The notes under the pieces are model-generated. The model saw nothing but the letters and a program-made list of their open reading frames with translations. It searched no databases and was not told the origin of the DNA. A stretch of 14,490 nucleotides of DNA, taken from Candidatus Hodarchaeota archaeon. GTDB taxonomy: Archaea > Asgardarchaeota > Heimdallarchaeia > Hodarchaeales > YT1-057. Each line of letters opens with the position of its first letter. Within the stretch, counting starts at the first letter, position 1. The position numbers were made by a program, and so were the translations under genes. The stretch covers positions 1 to 14,490 of the forward strand of contig JAEOTI010000435.1 of the NCBI GenBank assembly GCA_016839955.1, in the 5' to 3' direction. Shown one piece after another: positions 7,375 to 13,887 of the stretch.

Positions 7375-7944
7375 TTAAATCCAATGAATCTCTTTTACAC
7401 CTTGTCGATGGTTTTCTAATCTAGCTAGGCTAAATAATAAATCTGCTAGACGATTTAAATATCTGAGAACTAAAGGATTAACATTTTCGTGCGTTAAAAG
7501 ATTCACAAGACGTCGCTCTGCACGACGACAGATTGTCCTGGCGAGATGAAGCATTGCTGCAGCACTTGTTCCACCAGGTAAGATAAAGTGTTTCAGTTGA
7601 GGTATTTCTTCATCACATCGATCAATCAATTTCTCTAAAGACTCTTCAGTAGGTATTTGAATACGACCAGGGAAATCTGATCCTTCGGGAGTTGCTAATA
7701 TTGAACCAATTGTAAAAAGGCATTTTTGAATATCAAAAAGCCATTTGTCAAATTCAGTGTCAGAAAGGAGACTACGGACTACTCCAATTGTAGCATTCAA
7801 TTCATCAACAGTTCCATAAGTTTCAACACGATTATTCGATTTTTGCACGCGAGAGCCATCGATTAAACTTGTTTCTCCTTTATCTCCAGTCCGGGTATAA
7901 ATTTTAGTCCTAGAATTGTGCTTTTTTGAATTCAATCTTTCCAA
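7375..7944 (-). CDS. PduO-type ATP:cob(I)alamin adenosyltransferase
   Basis: 189 residues. Transfers adenosyl from ATP to cob(I)alamin, making adenosylcobalamin in the cytoplasm. All hallmarks are present: KIYTRTGDKGETSL (14-27, the ATP-binding loop), RVETYGTVDELNA (39-51), FILPGG (120-125), ARTICRRAERR (135-145) and RYLNRLADLLFSLAR (161-175). Length equals the family norm. The start is TTG at 7944 (a second TTG lies at 7935) with no ribosome site. A TATA-like AGTATATTAAA about 25 bases upstream suggests a leaderless transcript. The following 258-residue gene is 18 bases away. No B12-dependent mutase or diol dehydratase is in the window. Family known as PduO/MMAB. Confidence 0.93.
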   Translation of the reverse strand: MERLNSKKHNSRTKIYTRTGDKGETSLIDGSRVQKSNNRVETYGTVDELNATIGVVRSLLSDTEFDKWLFDIQKCLFTIGSILATPEGSDFPGRIQIPTEESLEKLIDRCDEEIPQLKHFILPGGTSAAAMLHLARTICRRAERRLVNLLTHENVNPLVLRYLNRLADLLFSLARLENHRQGVKEIHWI

Positions 7945-7959
7945 CTCTTTATAGGGGTT

Positions 7960-7969
7960 TAATATACTT
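7960..7969 (-). promoter_or_regulatory. TATA-like promoter of the adenosyltransferase gene
   Basis: On the minus strand the sequence reads AAGTATATTAAAC, centred about 20-25 bases before the TTG at 7944. That spacing puts the transcription start at or next to the start codon, consistent with a leaderless mRNA. Confidence 0.45.
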
Positions 7970-8182
7970 AAGAAATCATAATTTAACGATAGAATTGCAT
8001 CTAAATTTGAAAAAACAACCTATCAAACTATGGAGTTTTTATTTTCACGATTAAACGAAAAATCTAAATCAAATTTTATATTTACTCGACTTATTACACT
8101 TTGAATGATAAACTTTACAATTGGGTAAAAGATCATTTTCTAAGAAGCAATAGAAAACTCTTTGATCTAGTTGGTTCGAAAA

Positions 8183-8749
8183 ATGAGCGTCGGAGAGAGA
8201 TTCGTCTATAAGATTGTACTCGCTGGCCCTTCAGGGGTCGGAAAGACTTGTTTGTGTAATCGTTTTGTGGATGGTGTCTTCACAGCAAGGACAAAAAGGA
8301 CTTTAGGGGTTGATTTTGCACTAAAGAATGTAACCCTCCCTGCTGACGATCCCGATAATCCTTCATCCTTTGATCGTCAAATCACCCTACAATTATGGGA
8401 TTTCGCTGGCGAGGATCGATTTAGATCTGTTTTACCTCTCTATATCTCTGGAACTCAAGCTGTGATGCTTTCTTTTGACCTGACTCGCCCAGAGACCCTG
8501 GAAGGGTTAAAAGAGTGGTTAAATGTATTGGGGACGCATTTACAGGATGATACTCCAATAATTCTCATCGGAATGAAAAAAGACCTCGAAAAAGAAGTTT
8601 CAGATGAAGCTATCCAAGATCTAGTCCAAGCAAAAACAGCTATTGTACATTTCATACCAACTTCTTCCGCATCAGGTGATGGAGTGGAGGAAGCCTTCTG
8701 GACAGTCACTCGAGAAATTGTAACACGCAAAATCGGTGAGGCAAAATAA
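8183..8749 (+). CDS. Ras/Rab-like small GTPase with altered G3 and G4 motifs
   Basis: 188 residues from ATG 8183 (a TTG at 8171 would add four). Canonical fold order: G1 GPSGVGKT (15-22); G2 Thr40 in RTLGVDF; G3 WDFAGEDRF (72-80), matching the Rab WDTAGQERF; G4 GMKKDL (130-135); G5 SAS (162-164). Two departures matter. The catalytic glutamine of switch II is Glu77, and the asparagine of NKxD is Met131, so hydrolysis and guanine selectivity may differ. There is no C-terminal cysteine for prenylation, so membrane attachment of the eukaryotic kind is not expected. Eukaryote-like small GTPases are abundant in Asgard archaea. The gene stands alone, divergent from the adenosyltransferase across about 240 bases. 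No effector or regulator is adjacent. Confidence 0.88.
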   Translation: MSVGERFVYKIVLAGPSGVGKTCLCNRFVDGVFTARTKRTLGVDFALKNVTLPADDPDNPSSFDRQITLQLWDFAGEDRFRSVLPLYISGTQAVMLSFDLTRPETLEGLKEWLNVLGTHLQDDTPIILIGMKKDLEKEVSDEAIQDLVQAKTAIVHFIPTSSASGDGVEEAFWTVTREIVTRKIGEAK

Positions 8750-8759
8750 CAGGTCACAA

Positions 8760-8783
8760 CAAATGAGTCAAATGATTCATTTG
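8760..8783. repeat. Inverted repeat after the GTPase gene
   Basis: CAAATGA (8760-8766) pairs with TCATTTG (8777-8783); a second CAAATGA copy at 8769-8775 can pair with the same arm. It starts 11 bases after the GTPase stop. It may end that transcript or belong to the outer end of the TnpB element. Confidence 0.4.
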
Positions 8784-8786
8784 CTT

Positions 8787-9014
8787 TCAAGCGAATAATT
8801 TAATTCGCTCAGGGTGTAACCCGACACCCTCTATTCCCTCAGCAAATGTGTTGGGAACTACTTTTTTTAGGATATTGTACGCGCCATTTACATCAGCATT
8901 GATTAGTTTTCCAGTAGAAGATTGAAACAGACCTCTCTTAATCCGTTTCCCTAGGTACTTAGAATGTTTATGTATTGGTTCGTGGCGAGGAAGGAACACA
9001 TTTCTTTCTAAGAA
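8787..9014 (-). pseudogene. C-terminal remnant of an IS200/IS605-type TnpB
   Basis: The minus strand encodes about 75 residues (FLERNVFLPRHEPIHKH, then KYLGKRIKRGLFQSSTGK, then INADVNGAYNILKKV, then AEGIEGVGLHPERIKLF). INADVNGAYNI and the GIEGV...HP tail are the standard C-terminal end of archaeal TnpB proteins, the RNA-guided nucleases of IS200/IS605-type elements. INADVNGA contains the last catalytic Asp of the RuvC fold. Everything upstream, about four fifths of the protein, is missing: reading back in frame one reaches the TAA stop of the neighbouring hydrolase gene at 9015-9017. No TnpA is present. It is therefore a dead 3' stub. The end hairpin of the element is preserved over its last codons. 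Confidence 0.85.
8790..8809. repeat. Subterminal hairpin of the TnpB element
   Basis: AGCGAAT (8790-8796) and ATTCGCT (8803-8809) form a perfect 7-bp stem with a 6-base loop, overlapping the last codons of the TnpB stub. Imperfect palindromes at this location are the ends recognised in IS200/IS605 elements and part of the guide-RNA scaffold made from TnpB 3' ends. Confidence 0.5.
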
Positions 9015-10694
9015 TTATAGAAGAATTGTTAGAGTAATTGTTCCATAAATCGTTGCATGTACTAAAAACGAAAATGTAAAACACGCCCACAATCCTTGTA
9101 CCTGTTTTATTATTGCACTTATGATTCCAATAAACATAAGTAGAGCAATTATTAATAAAAAAAGAAAAATTGAAAGTAACCCAAAATACAATTCTATGAA
9201 TAACACTGTAACGCTTTTTATAAAGATATAATTGATACTAGACAATATCATTATTTGCTTCTCTGAAAATTTTAGAGAAGTACTCAGGATTCGCTCCTGA
9301 AAGAATTTTCGGAACCAAATTTCATCCATCAATGTAGATATAAGAATGAGATAATAGATCTCTGGGAAAAAAGTAATGATAGAAAGATCTGAAAATGGTA
9401 GCATAAGGAAATCTGCGATATAAGCGTGAAGGGACCATAGGGAGATCACACATAAAAAACTTAGAAGTATATTAAGAAAAACAAGATTTGCATTCCGAGG
9501 AATAAAACTGGAATTTTGGAGCCCATATTTTACACTCCAAAAAAAGACTCCCAAAATGATCGTAAAAAGGGTGAATTTGGTTAAAACCAACGATGTTAGA
9601 GTAGTGTCATCAACTATTAATTGATCAACACATAAGAATATACCAATACTACTCATAATATAAATTAAACCCAGTAATAGGGAATACACCTTTGAAAAGG
9701 GTAAAATGTCATCATTAGGATGTTGATTAACAACTGATGACGCTAATCCATGAAAAATCAAACAACTTGAAGGAATTAGAAATCCCAATCCAATATAAAT
9801 ACAAATCATCCCTAAAATAGAAAAATATGTTCTCAAGGGAAAATCAGGTTTTGAGAGATCACTATTTAGTTGATCAGAAAACCAATCTATTGCTTCAGGG
9901 ATCATAACATCCCGAGGAAGATCATGTTGACCGTCATTGATTATCCTTAAACGTGATTCGTTTGAAGCATGAACAAATAAGTCATAAGCATGGCTTACAG
10001 GTACAATGGGATCTGCTGTGCCATGAAAGATGAGAATTGACGTAATATTACCAATATAACTTACTGGAGAACGATAATTTTGTTTTTTAATGTTCTTAAA
10101 TTCAATAGTGTGATGCTTGACAAAAGAGTGCCGTTCCTCACCATCCCAATCTTCTTCTGTGAGCCACTTTGTTAGATTGCTTGGGGAAGCGCATGAAACT
10201 ACAGTTTTCACCCTTGAATCAATTCCACCAACAATGATACTATTCATTGCTCCAAAGGAAGTTCCCATCAAAGCAATTTTTGTGGGATCAACATCCTTCC
10301 TTGTAAGAAGATAATCGATCCCTCTTTGGATGTCAAAGCGTTCTAAACCACCAAAGTCTGATGGAACACGCGAGTCTCCGTGGCCTCGGAGATCTGGCAC
10401 TAAAACTACAAAACCTGCTTTACCCATTTCCAATGCACTGGGGAGAATTAATTCTTTCCGACTTCCGTATCCATGAAGAAGAATTAATCCTGGATGGTTG
10501 ACTTTTCCATTCTTGGGTTTTACAATAATGGCTGGAACTTGACAATCTTTGCCTGAAAATGAAATTTTTTCCGTTATTACTTCTTGTTGAGTCACCCAGT
10601 ATTGTATAAAGGAACCAAAAACTAAAAAAAGGATTGAAAGCACAAAAAACAGTTTAAAAATAGTTTTTTGTGCCCACAGACTGACTCCAACCAT
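9015..10694 (-). CDS. Membrane-anchored alpha/beta hydrolase fused to a CPBP-like membrane domain
   Basis: 559 residues. One N-terminal membrane helix (about 11-31) precedes an alpha/beta hydrolase (about 45-280) with HGYGS (74-78), PDLRGHGDSR (100-109), nucleophile Ser146 in GTSFGA, acid Asp228 in HGTADPIVPV, and His257 in NDGQHDLP. All three catalytic residues are present. Residues about 288-559 form eight or so membrane helices. Within them DEIWFRKFFQE (457-467) fits the EExxxR motif of CPBP intramembrane proteases, and FLVHATIY (543-550) supplies a later histidine. The expected FxxxH motif is not clear, so the domain may be inactive or only related. The hydrolase domain probably faces outward, given the single leading helix, but that is inference. 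The start is 7 bases after the flavoprotein gene, indicating one operon. It may cleave peptides or esters; the substrate is unknown. Confidence 0.8.
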   Translation of the reverse strand: MVGVSLWAQKTIFKLFFVLSILFLVFGSFIQYWVTQQEVITEKISFSGKDCQVPAIIVKPKNGKVNHPGLILLHGYGSRKELILPSALEMGKAGFVVLVPDLRGHGDSRVPSDFGGLERFDIQRGIDYLLTRKDVDPTKIALMGTSFGAMNSIIVGGIDSRVKTVVSCASPSNLTKWLTEEDWDGEERHSFVKHHTIEFKNIKKQNYRSPVSYIGNITSILIFHGTADPIVPVSHAYDLFVHASNESRLRIINDGQHDLPRDVMIPEAIDWFSDQLNSDLSKPDFPLRTYFSILGMICIYIGLGFLIPSSCLIFHGLASSVVNQHPNDDILPFSKVYSLLLGLIYIMSSIGIFLCVDQLIVDDTTLTSLVLTKFTLFTIILGVFFWSVKYGLQNSSFIPRNANLVFLNILLSFLCVISLWSLHAYIADFLMLPFSDLSIITFFPEIYYLILISTLMDEIWFRKFFQERILSTSLKFSEKQIMILSSINYIFIKSVTVLFIELYFGLLSIFLFLLIIALLMFIGIISAIIKQVQGLWACFTFSFLVHATIYGTITLTILL

Positions 10695-10701
10695 GTTTCA
10701 A

Positions 10702-11334
10702 CTATACTTTGATTTTTTCAACAAGTGAAGTGATTCGTTCTCCTAGGGCGTGAGCATCTGCCATTGCCATAGTATCCTTTCTTACTGATCGAAATTTGTG
10801 TTTACCATCCTCAGTTTCATATGATATTGTCCCCATCGGAAAGGGTGCTGTACGATAAGGGTCAGAACACGCTCCTATAACAAGCATTCCATGACCTAGG
10901 GCCCATAAATTAATTGCGTTAATGACTTGTTCTTGCCCACCATTTCTAAGACCTGCAACTGAAACTGCGCTTGCCAATTTGTTGATTAGTCGGCTTTTAG
11001 GCATTTTAAGTGGTCTAGTTCGGTCCATGAAATTCTTAAGTAACCCACTAGGACCAGCCCAATAGGAGGGAGATGCCAACACAATAGTATCAGCATTAAG
11101 GACCAGGTTTTCCAATTTGGGCATATCGTCTTTTTCTGATAAGGGGCAGGATCCTTTGACACACGTCCCACAGCCTGTACAAAGATCTATTTTATAATCA
11201 ACAAGGTCTATAAACTCCAAATCAGCCTTAGAATTCTTTTTAATCGCATTCGCTACTTCTTGGAGTAAAGTTCGAGTATTAGATTTCTCCTTGTTTTTTA
11301 AGGGAGAGCCATTGATTAATAGAATGCTAGTCAT
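10702..11334 (-). CDS. Iron-sulfur flavoprotein-type NAD(P)H:FMN reductase
   Basis: 210 residues with a flavodoxin-like fold. N-terminal ILLINGSPLKNKEKSNT is the FMN phosphate loop. CTGCGTCVKGSC (C52, C55, C58, C63) has the compact CxxCxxCx4C spacing of archaeal iron-sulfur flavoproteins, which bind a 4Fe-4S cluster beside FMN. ASPSYWAGPSGLLKNFMDR (87-105) is the second flavin-binding loop. Such proteins pass electrons from ferredoxin or NAD(P)H to acceptors such as oxygen or peroxide and are often dimers. It sits between a six-helix membrane protein (24 bases upstream) and the hydrolase (7 bases downstream). A ferredoxin-like protein heads the same strand and could be its donor; that is inference. 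Confidence 0.88.
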   Translation of the reverse strand: MTSILLINGSPLKNKEKSNTRTLLQEVANAIKKNSKADLEFIDLVDYKIDLCTGCGTCVKGSCPLSEKDDMPKLENLVLNADTIVLASPSYWAGPSGLLKNFMDRTRPLKMPKSRLINKLASAVSVAGLRNGGQEQVINAINLWALGHGMLVIGACSDPYRTAPFPMGTISYETEDGKHKFRSVRKDTMAMADAHALGERITSLVEKIKV

Positions 11335-11358
11335 GGGGATCTGCTACCTTAAAGTTAC

Positions 11359-12024
11359 TTATTCAAAATAATCTTTGAGATAATGCCAAAGTCCAAAAAA
11401 TTCCGATTCTTCATCAAGTATCGCAAACAAAGCTACTCCGTGGAGTATAGCTATTACTCCAACAACTGCTTGAATGATAGGGTGACCAATGAAACCCATG
11501 AAGAAATCAATAGTGTGTTCAGTGAAGAATGATAGAACAACCAAGACCCCAATAACAAGAGCTAGGGCTGCTGTAAATGGCCAGAGAGAAATTTCTTGAT
11601 CAAGTAGTGTAATTTCTGTTTCAGCGATAAAGAGGATAGTAGTAATCACTAAAAGTGCAATAAATCCAAGAGCTACAACCTTGGTCATAGGAAATTCTTT
11701 AATGGCTCTTGCTACAAGTGTTACTCCCATTACAGATGCAAGTAAGACTGAGAACCAATGAACAAATTCTGGTTCCGCTTGTAGATCATGTATTGCGAGC
11801 GTACCAAAAATGGCAACCGCAAAACATGCTGTCCCTAGAGCTAGGGAAAAGATTGCAAAAGCAAAATTTTCTTCTAAATCTTCATCCCGACCGAATAAAG
11901 GAATGACTTTTGAAAAATACTTTACCCCTACAATGATTGTCAGAATGCCAAGGCCACCAAAAATAGCGCCTAGCAGATCAATAAATGGTTCATAAATAGA
12001 ATAATCTAGGAATGGATCTGTCAT
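11359..12024 (-). CDS. Six-helix membrane protein of unknown function
   Basis: 221 residues with six hydrophobic segments at about 15-37, 55-78, 88-106, 115-135, 149-167 and 183-203. Connecting loops carry acidic residues (GRDEDLEEN at 45-53, and DEESEFF near the C-terminus). I recognise no family motif and see no cysteines or haem-type His pairs, although His79, His89, His170, His181 and His195 are scattered near helix ends. A good ribosome site TGAGGT lies 7 bases before the ATG (12032-12037, minus strand). It is followed by the flavoprotein gene after 24 bases and preceded by the Fe-S protein gene at a distance of 84 bases. It could be a membrane partner for the redox proteins, but nothing in it proves that. 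Confidence 0.75.
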   Translation of the reverse strand: MTDPFLDYSIYEPFIDLLGAIFGGLGILTIIVGVKYFSKVIPLFGRDEDLEENFAFAIFSLALGTACFAVAIFGTLAIHDLQAEPEFVHWFSVLLASVMGVTLVARAIKEFPMTKVVALGFIALLVITTILFIAETEITLLDQEISLWPFTAALALVIGVLVVLSFFTEHTIDFFMGFIGHPIIQAVVGVIAILHGVALFAILDEESEFFGLWHYLKDYFE

Positions 12025-12108
12025 TAGATATACCTCAGAATGGAAAAAACAGTTCAGTCTTTGAAACTTTTCCTAACTTAATTCAGAAATACTTCTAATC
12101 AAGAATCT

Positions 12109-13269
12109 TTATACTTTCATTCCAAGCTTAATCTTAGCTCCCGCTTTTAATAAACCTATTTTCCCATATTTCTTGGACATGATACTCTGATAGAGAGCCA
12201 TATTCGATTTCGGAGGAAAAATTTCCTTTTCTTTCTTTTTTAATTGTATAGCGCCTGTAGGGCATTTGACAACACATAATCCACAGCCTATGCAGTGATT
12301 AAGATCAATAACTACTTTTTTATTGACAATTGATAATGCATCCATCTGACATCTTTTTACGCACGTGCCACAACCTTTACACAATTCTGTATCAACTACA
12401 GCAAAATAATTAGTCGCAAAAACCTCTGCAGGCTTTGGAAATGTTTTAGCTAAACTTAGTACTCCGCAACAGTCACCGCAACAACAGCAGATGAAACTTG
12501 GTTTCTGTGTATTTCCTGGTTGTATAACAAGGCTTTCATCTTCTGCGCGTTGTAATATTTCCAAAGTTTCTTCTTTAGATATTTCACGAGCTGAACCGTT
12601 ATTAACAAAATAACTAGAAGCTCTAGGAAAAATAATACAGGTCTCTCGGACATCAGTTGTTTTACACGGTTCTTCGATCATATCTTTCCCCTGTTTACAG
12701 ATACAGTTCATCACAGCAAATTGACCATCGTGGATTTCCTGGATGAATTTTCTCATATTTTCATAGGTCGTAATAGGGAGCTCATGCTCTTGGGATACGG
12801 CTTTATTGACAGGTACTACCCGTAGTTGAGGAACTCCTGTCCGAGCAAATTCCTGTGCAAAACCACTACGTAAGTATTCCACACTGTCCTCATAAAACTC
12901 CTTAGTCATTTTATTTACTTGGTACTCGAACATACCGACTGCGAAGAATGCATAGCTATAGAATTTCTTTCCCTCTCTGGGGTGCTCAAAAAAAGTAATA
13001 GCTCCTTTTTCACCTAAATTATCTAGAATATTTTCGAGTTCTTCAAATGAAATTTGCTTATTTTTTTTCTTAACCCGGGTGTAGATTTTTTCAATTGGTT
13101 CTGGAACAATATTCAGATTTAACGCGATTTTTGCTTCTTCTGCTGTGAATAGATGTTTTAAGATCTTTATTTCTACTCCAGATTTTGTTTTTGGCATTCC
13201 TACTGGCATTTTATCGATTTCTTCACGCAAAGCGTGGTATACTGCATCCTTACTCAAATTATTCCACAT
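12109..13269 (-). CDS. Multi-domain Fe-S protein with C-terminal 2x[4Fe-4S] ferredoxin domain
   Basis: 386 residues, cytoplasmic. Residues about 1-110 are helical with a winged-helix-like stretch (LKHLFTAEEAKIALNL, ISFEELENILDNLGEKGAI). Residues 185-215 hold CIC...PCK...ETC (C189, C191, C202, C211), followed by CCCCGDCCG (261-269, six cysteines in nine residues). The C-terminal ferredoxin domain has C297-C300-C303-C307 and C326-C329-C332-C336 in CxxCxxCxxxC spacing. The first cluster lacks the usual following proline (RCQM). Such architecture suits an electron-transfer or sensing role, and I recall related 4Fe-4S proteins with the CCCC block in anaerobes without a defined activity. TATA-like ATTAAATATT lies about 25 bases before the ATG with no ribosome site, so the mRNA is probably leaderless. 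It heads the minus-strand redox train. Confidence 0.82.
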   Translation of the reverse strand: MWNNLSKDAVYHALREEIDKMPVGMPKTKSGVEIKILKHLFTAEEAKIALNLNIVPEPIEKIYTRVKKKNKQISFEELENILDNLGEKGAITFFEHPREGKKFYSYAFFAVGMFEYQVNKMTKEFYEDSVEYLRSGFAQEFARTGVPQLRVVPVNKAVSQEHELPITTYENMRKFIQEIHDGQFAVMNCICKQGKDMIEEPCKTTDVRETCIIFPRASSYFVNNGSAREISKEETLEILQRAEDESLVIQPGNTQKPSFICCCCGDCCGVLSLAKTFPKPAEVFATNYFAVVDTELCKGCGTCVKRCQMDALSIVNKKVVIDLNHCIGCGLCVVKCPTGAIQLKKKEKEIFPPKSNMALYQSIMSKKYGKIGLLKAGAKIKLGMKV

Positions 13270-13290
13270 CTAGAATTGAAAAAAACTCAC

Positions 13291-13300
13291 AATATTTAAT
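13291..13300 (-). promoter_or_regulatory. TATA-like promoter of the Fe-S protein gene
   Basis: ATTAAATATT on the minus strand is centred about 26 bases before the ATG at 13269, the spacing expected of an archaeal leaderless promoter. It lies in the 81-base gap to the pseudogene on the other strand. Confidence 0.45.
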
Positions 13301-13350
13301 GCTAATTAGCTTGTAATCAATTCTTTATAACGCTTAAATTGGTCTAAAAA

Positions 13351-13833
13351 ATGTTTGGAGTCCATTATTGTAGTATGATTGTTCATGGTGGAGTCTGGGA
13401 TATTCCTGACAACTTAGTTGATGTTCAGCTCGCTTGTTGTAAAAAAGCAGCTAACCTCAAAACCGAGCTTTAGAAGCCGTGGAAGCAGCAGTAAAATACA
13501 TGGAAGACAACCCCACATTTCGATGCTGTTCAGTAGAAATAGATGGCTGGTTGAGTGGGTGACTCATGTGTTTCAATAACAGGATGAAGAGAAGTCATTG
13601 CGAAAGTTGTACTTGCAAAGTCTATTGTTGAAAATCTTAGGGGCAATAAACCTTCTATAGCAATTTATAAATCGTAAAATTATCTATATGAACGAACTGA
13701 AAGTTGAACGGGGGCAATAGTTATTGATGTTTGTGGAGAGATAGGTTGAGCTTTCATCACCTCTCGTATGGCGTATGTATGGAAGAAACAAGGCACTCAA
13801 GTTCTTATGAATTATAGAATAGGGTTAAATTAA
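13351..13833 (+). pseudogene. Decayed isoaspartyl peptidase/L-asparaginase-family gene
   Basis: Pieces of a type 2 asparaginase (Ntn-hydrolase family) are readable in shifting frames. From ATG 13351 (or 13375): MIVHGGVWDIPDNLVD, then CKKAANL, then TAG at 13471. A frame change gives ALEAVEAAVKYMEDNPTF at 13467-13520. Further bits read EIDGWLSG and REVIAKVVLAKSIVE with stops between. Finally GAIVIDVCGEIG, stop, then AFITSRMAYVWKKQGTQ ends at TAA 13831. The last piece matches the family C-terminus (GxIAxDxxGNxGxAFxTPRM). The centre, including the catalytic threonine of the GTxG motif, is missing, so there is a deletion as well as frameshifts and several stop codons. The gene is dead. It occupies the whole gap before the TPR gene. 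Confidence 0.82.
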
Positions 13834-13840
13834 ATCCTGT

Positions 13841-13848
13841 TATAATTA
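13841..13848 (+). promoter_or_regulatory. Candidate TATA box for the TPR gene
   Basis: TATAATTA lies 40 bases before the GTG at 13888, just after the end of the pseudogene. With transcription starting near 13868 it would leave a leader of about 20 bases holding the ribosome site. Confidence 0.35.
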
Positions 13849-13873
13849 CATTAAATTTTCCTTTTCAATTTTT

Positions 13874-13878
13874 GAGGT
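13874..13878 (+). promoter_or_regulatory. Ribosome binding site for a GTG start
   Basis: GAGGT lies 9 bases before the GTG at 13888. A TAG two codons upstream (13882-13884) closes the frame, so the GTG is the only start with a binding site. Confidence 0.6.
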
Positions 13879-13887
13879 TTCTAGTAC

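Noticed and set aside
11833..11846. Palindrome CCCTAGAGCTAGGG as a possible operator or attachment site
   Set aside because: It lies inside the coding sequence of the six-helix membrane protein and has no partner copy in the window.
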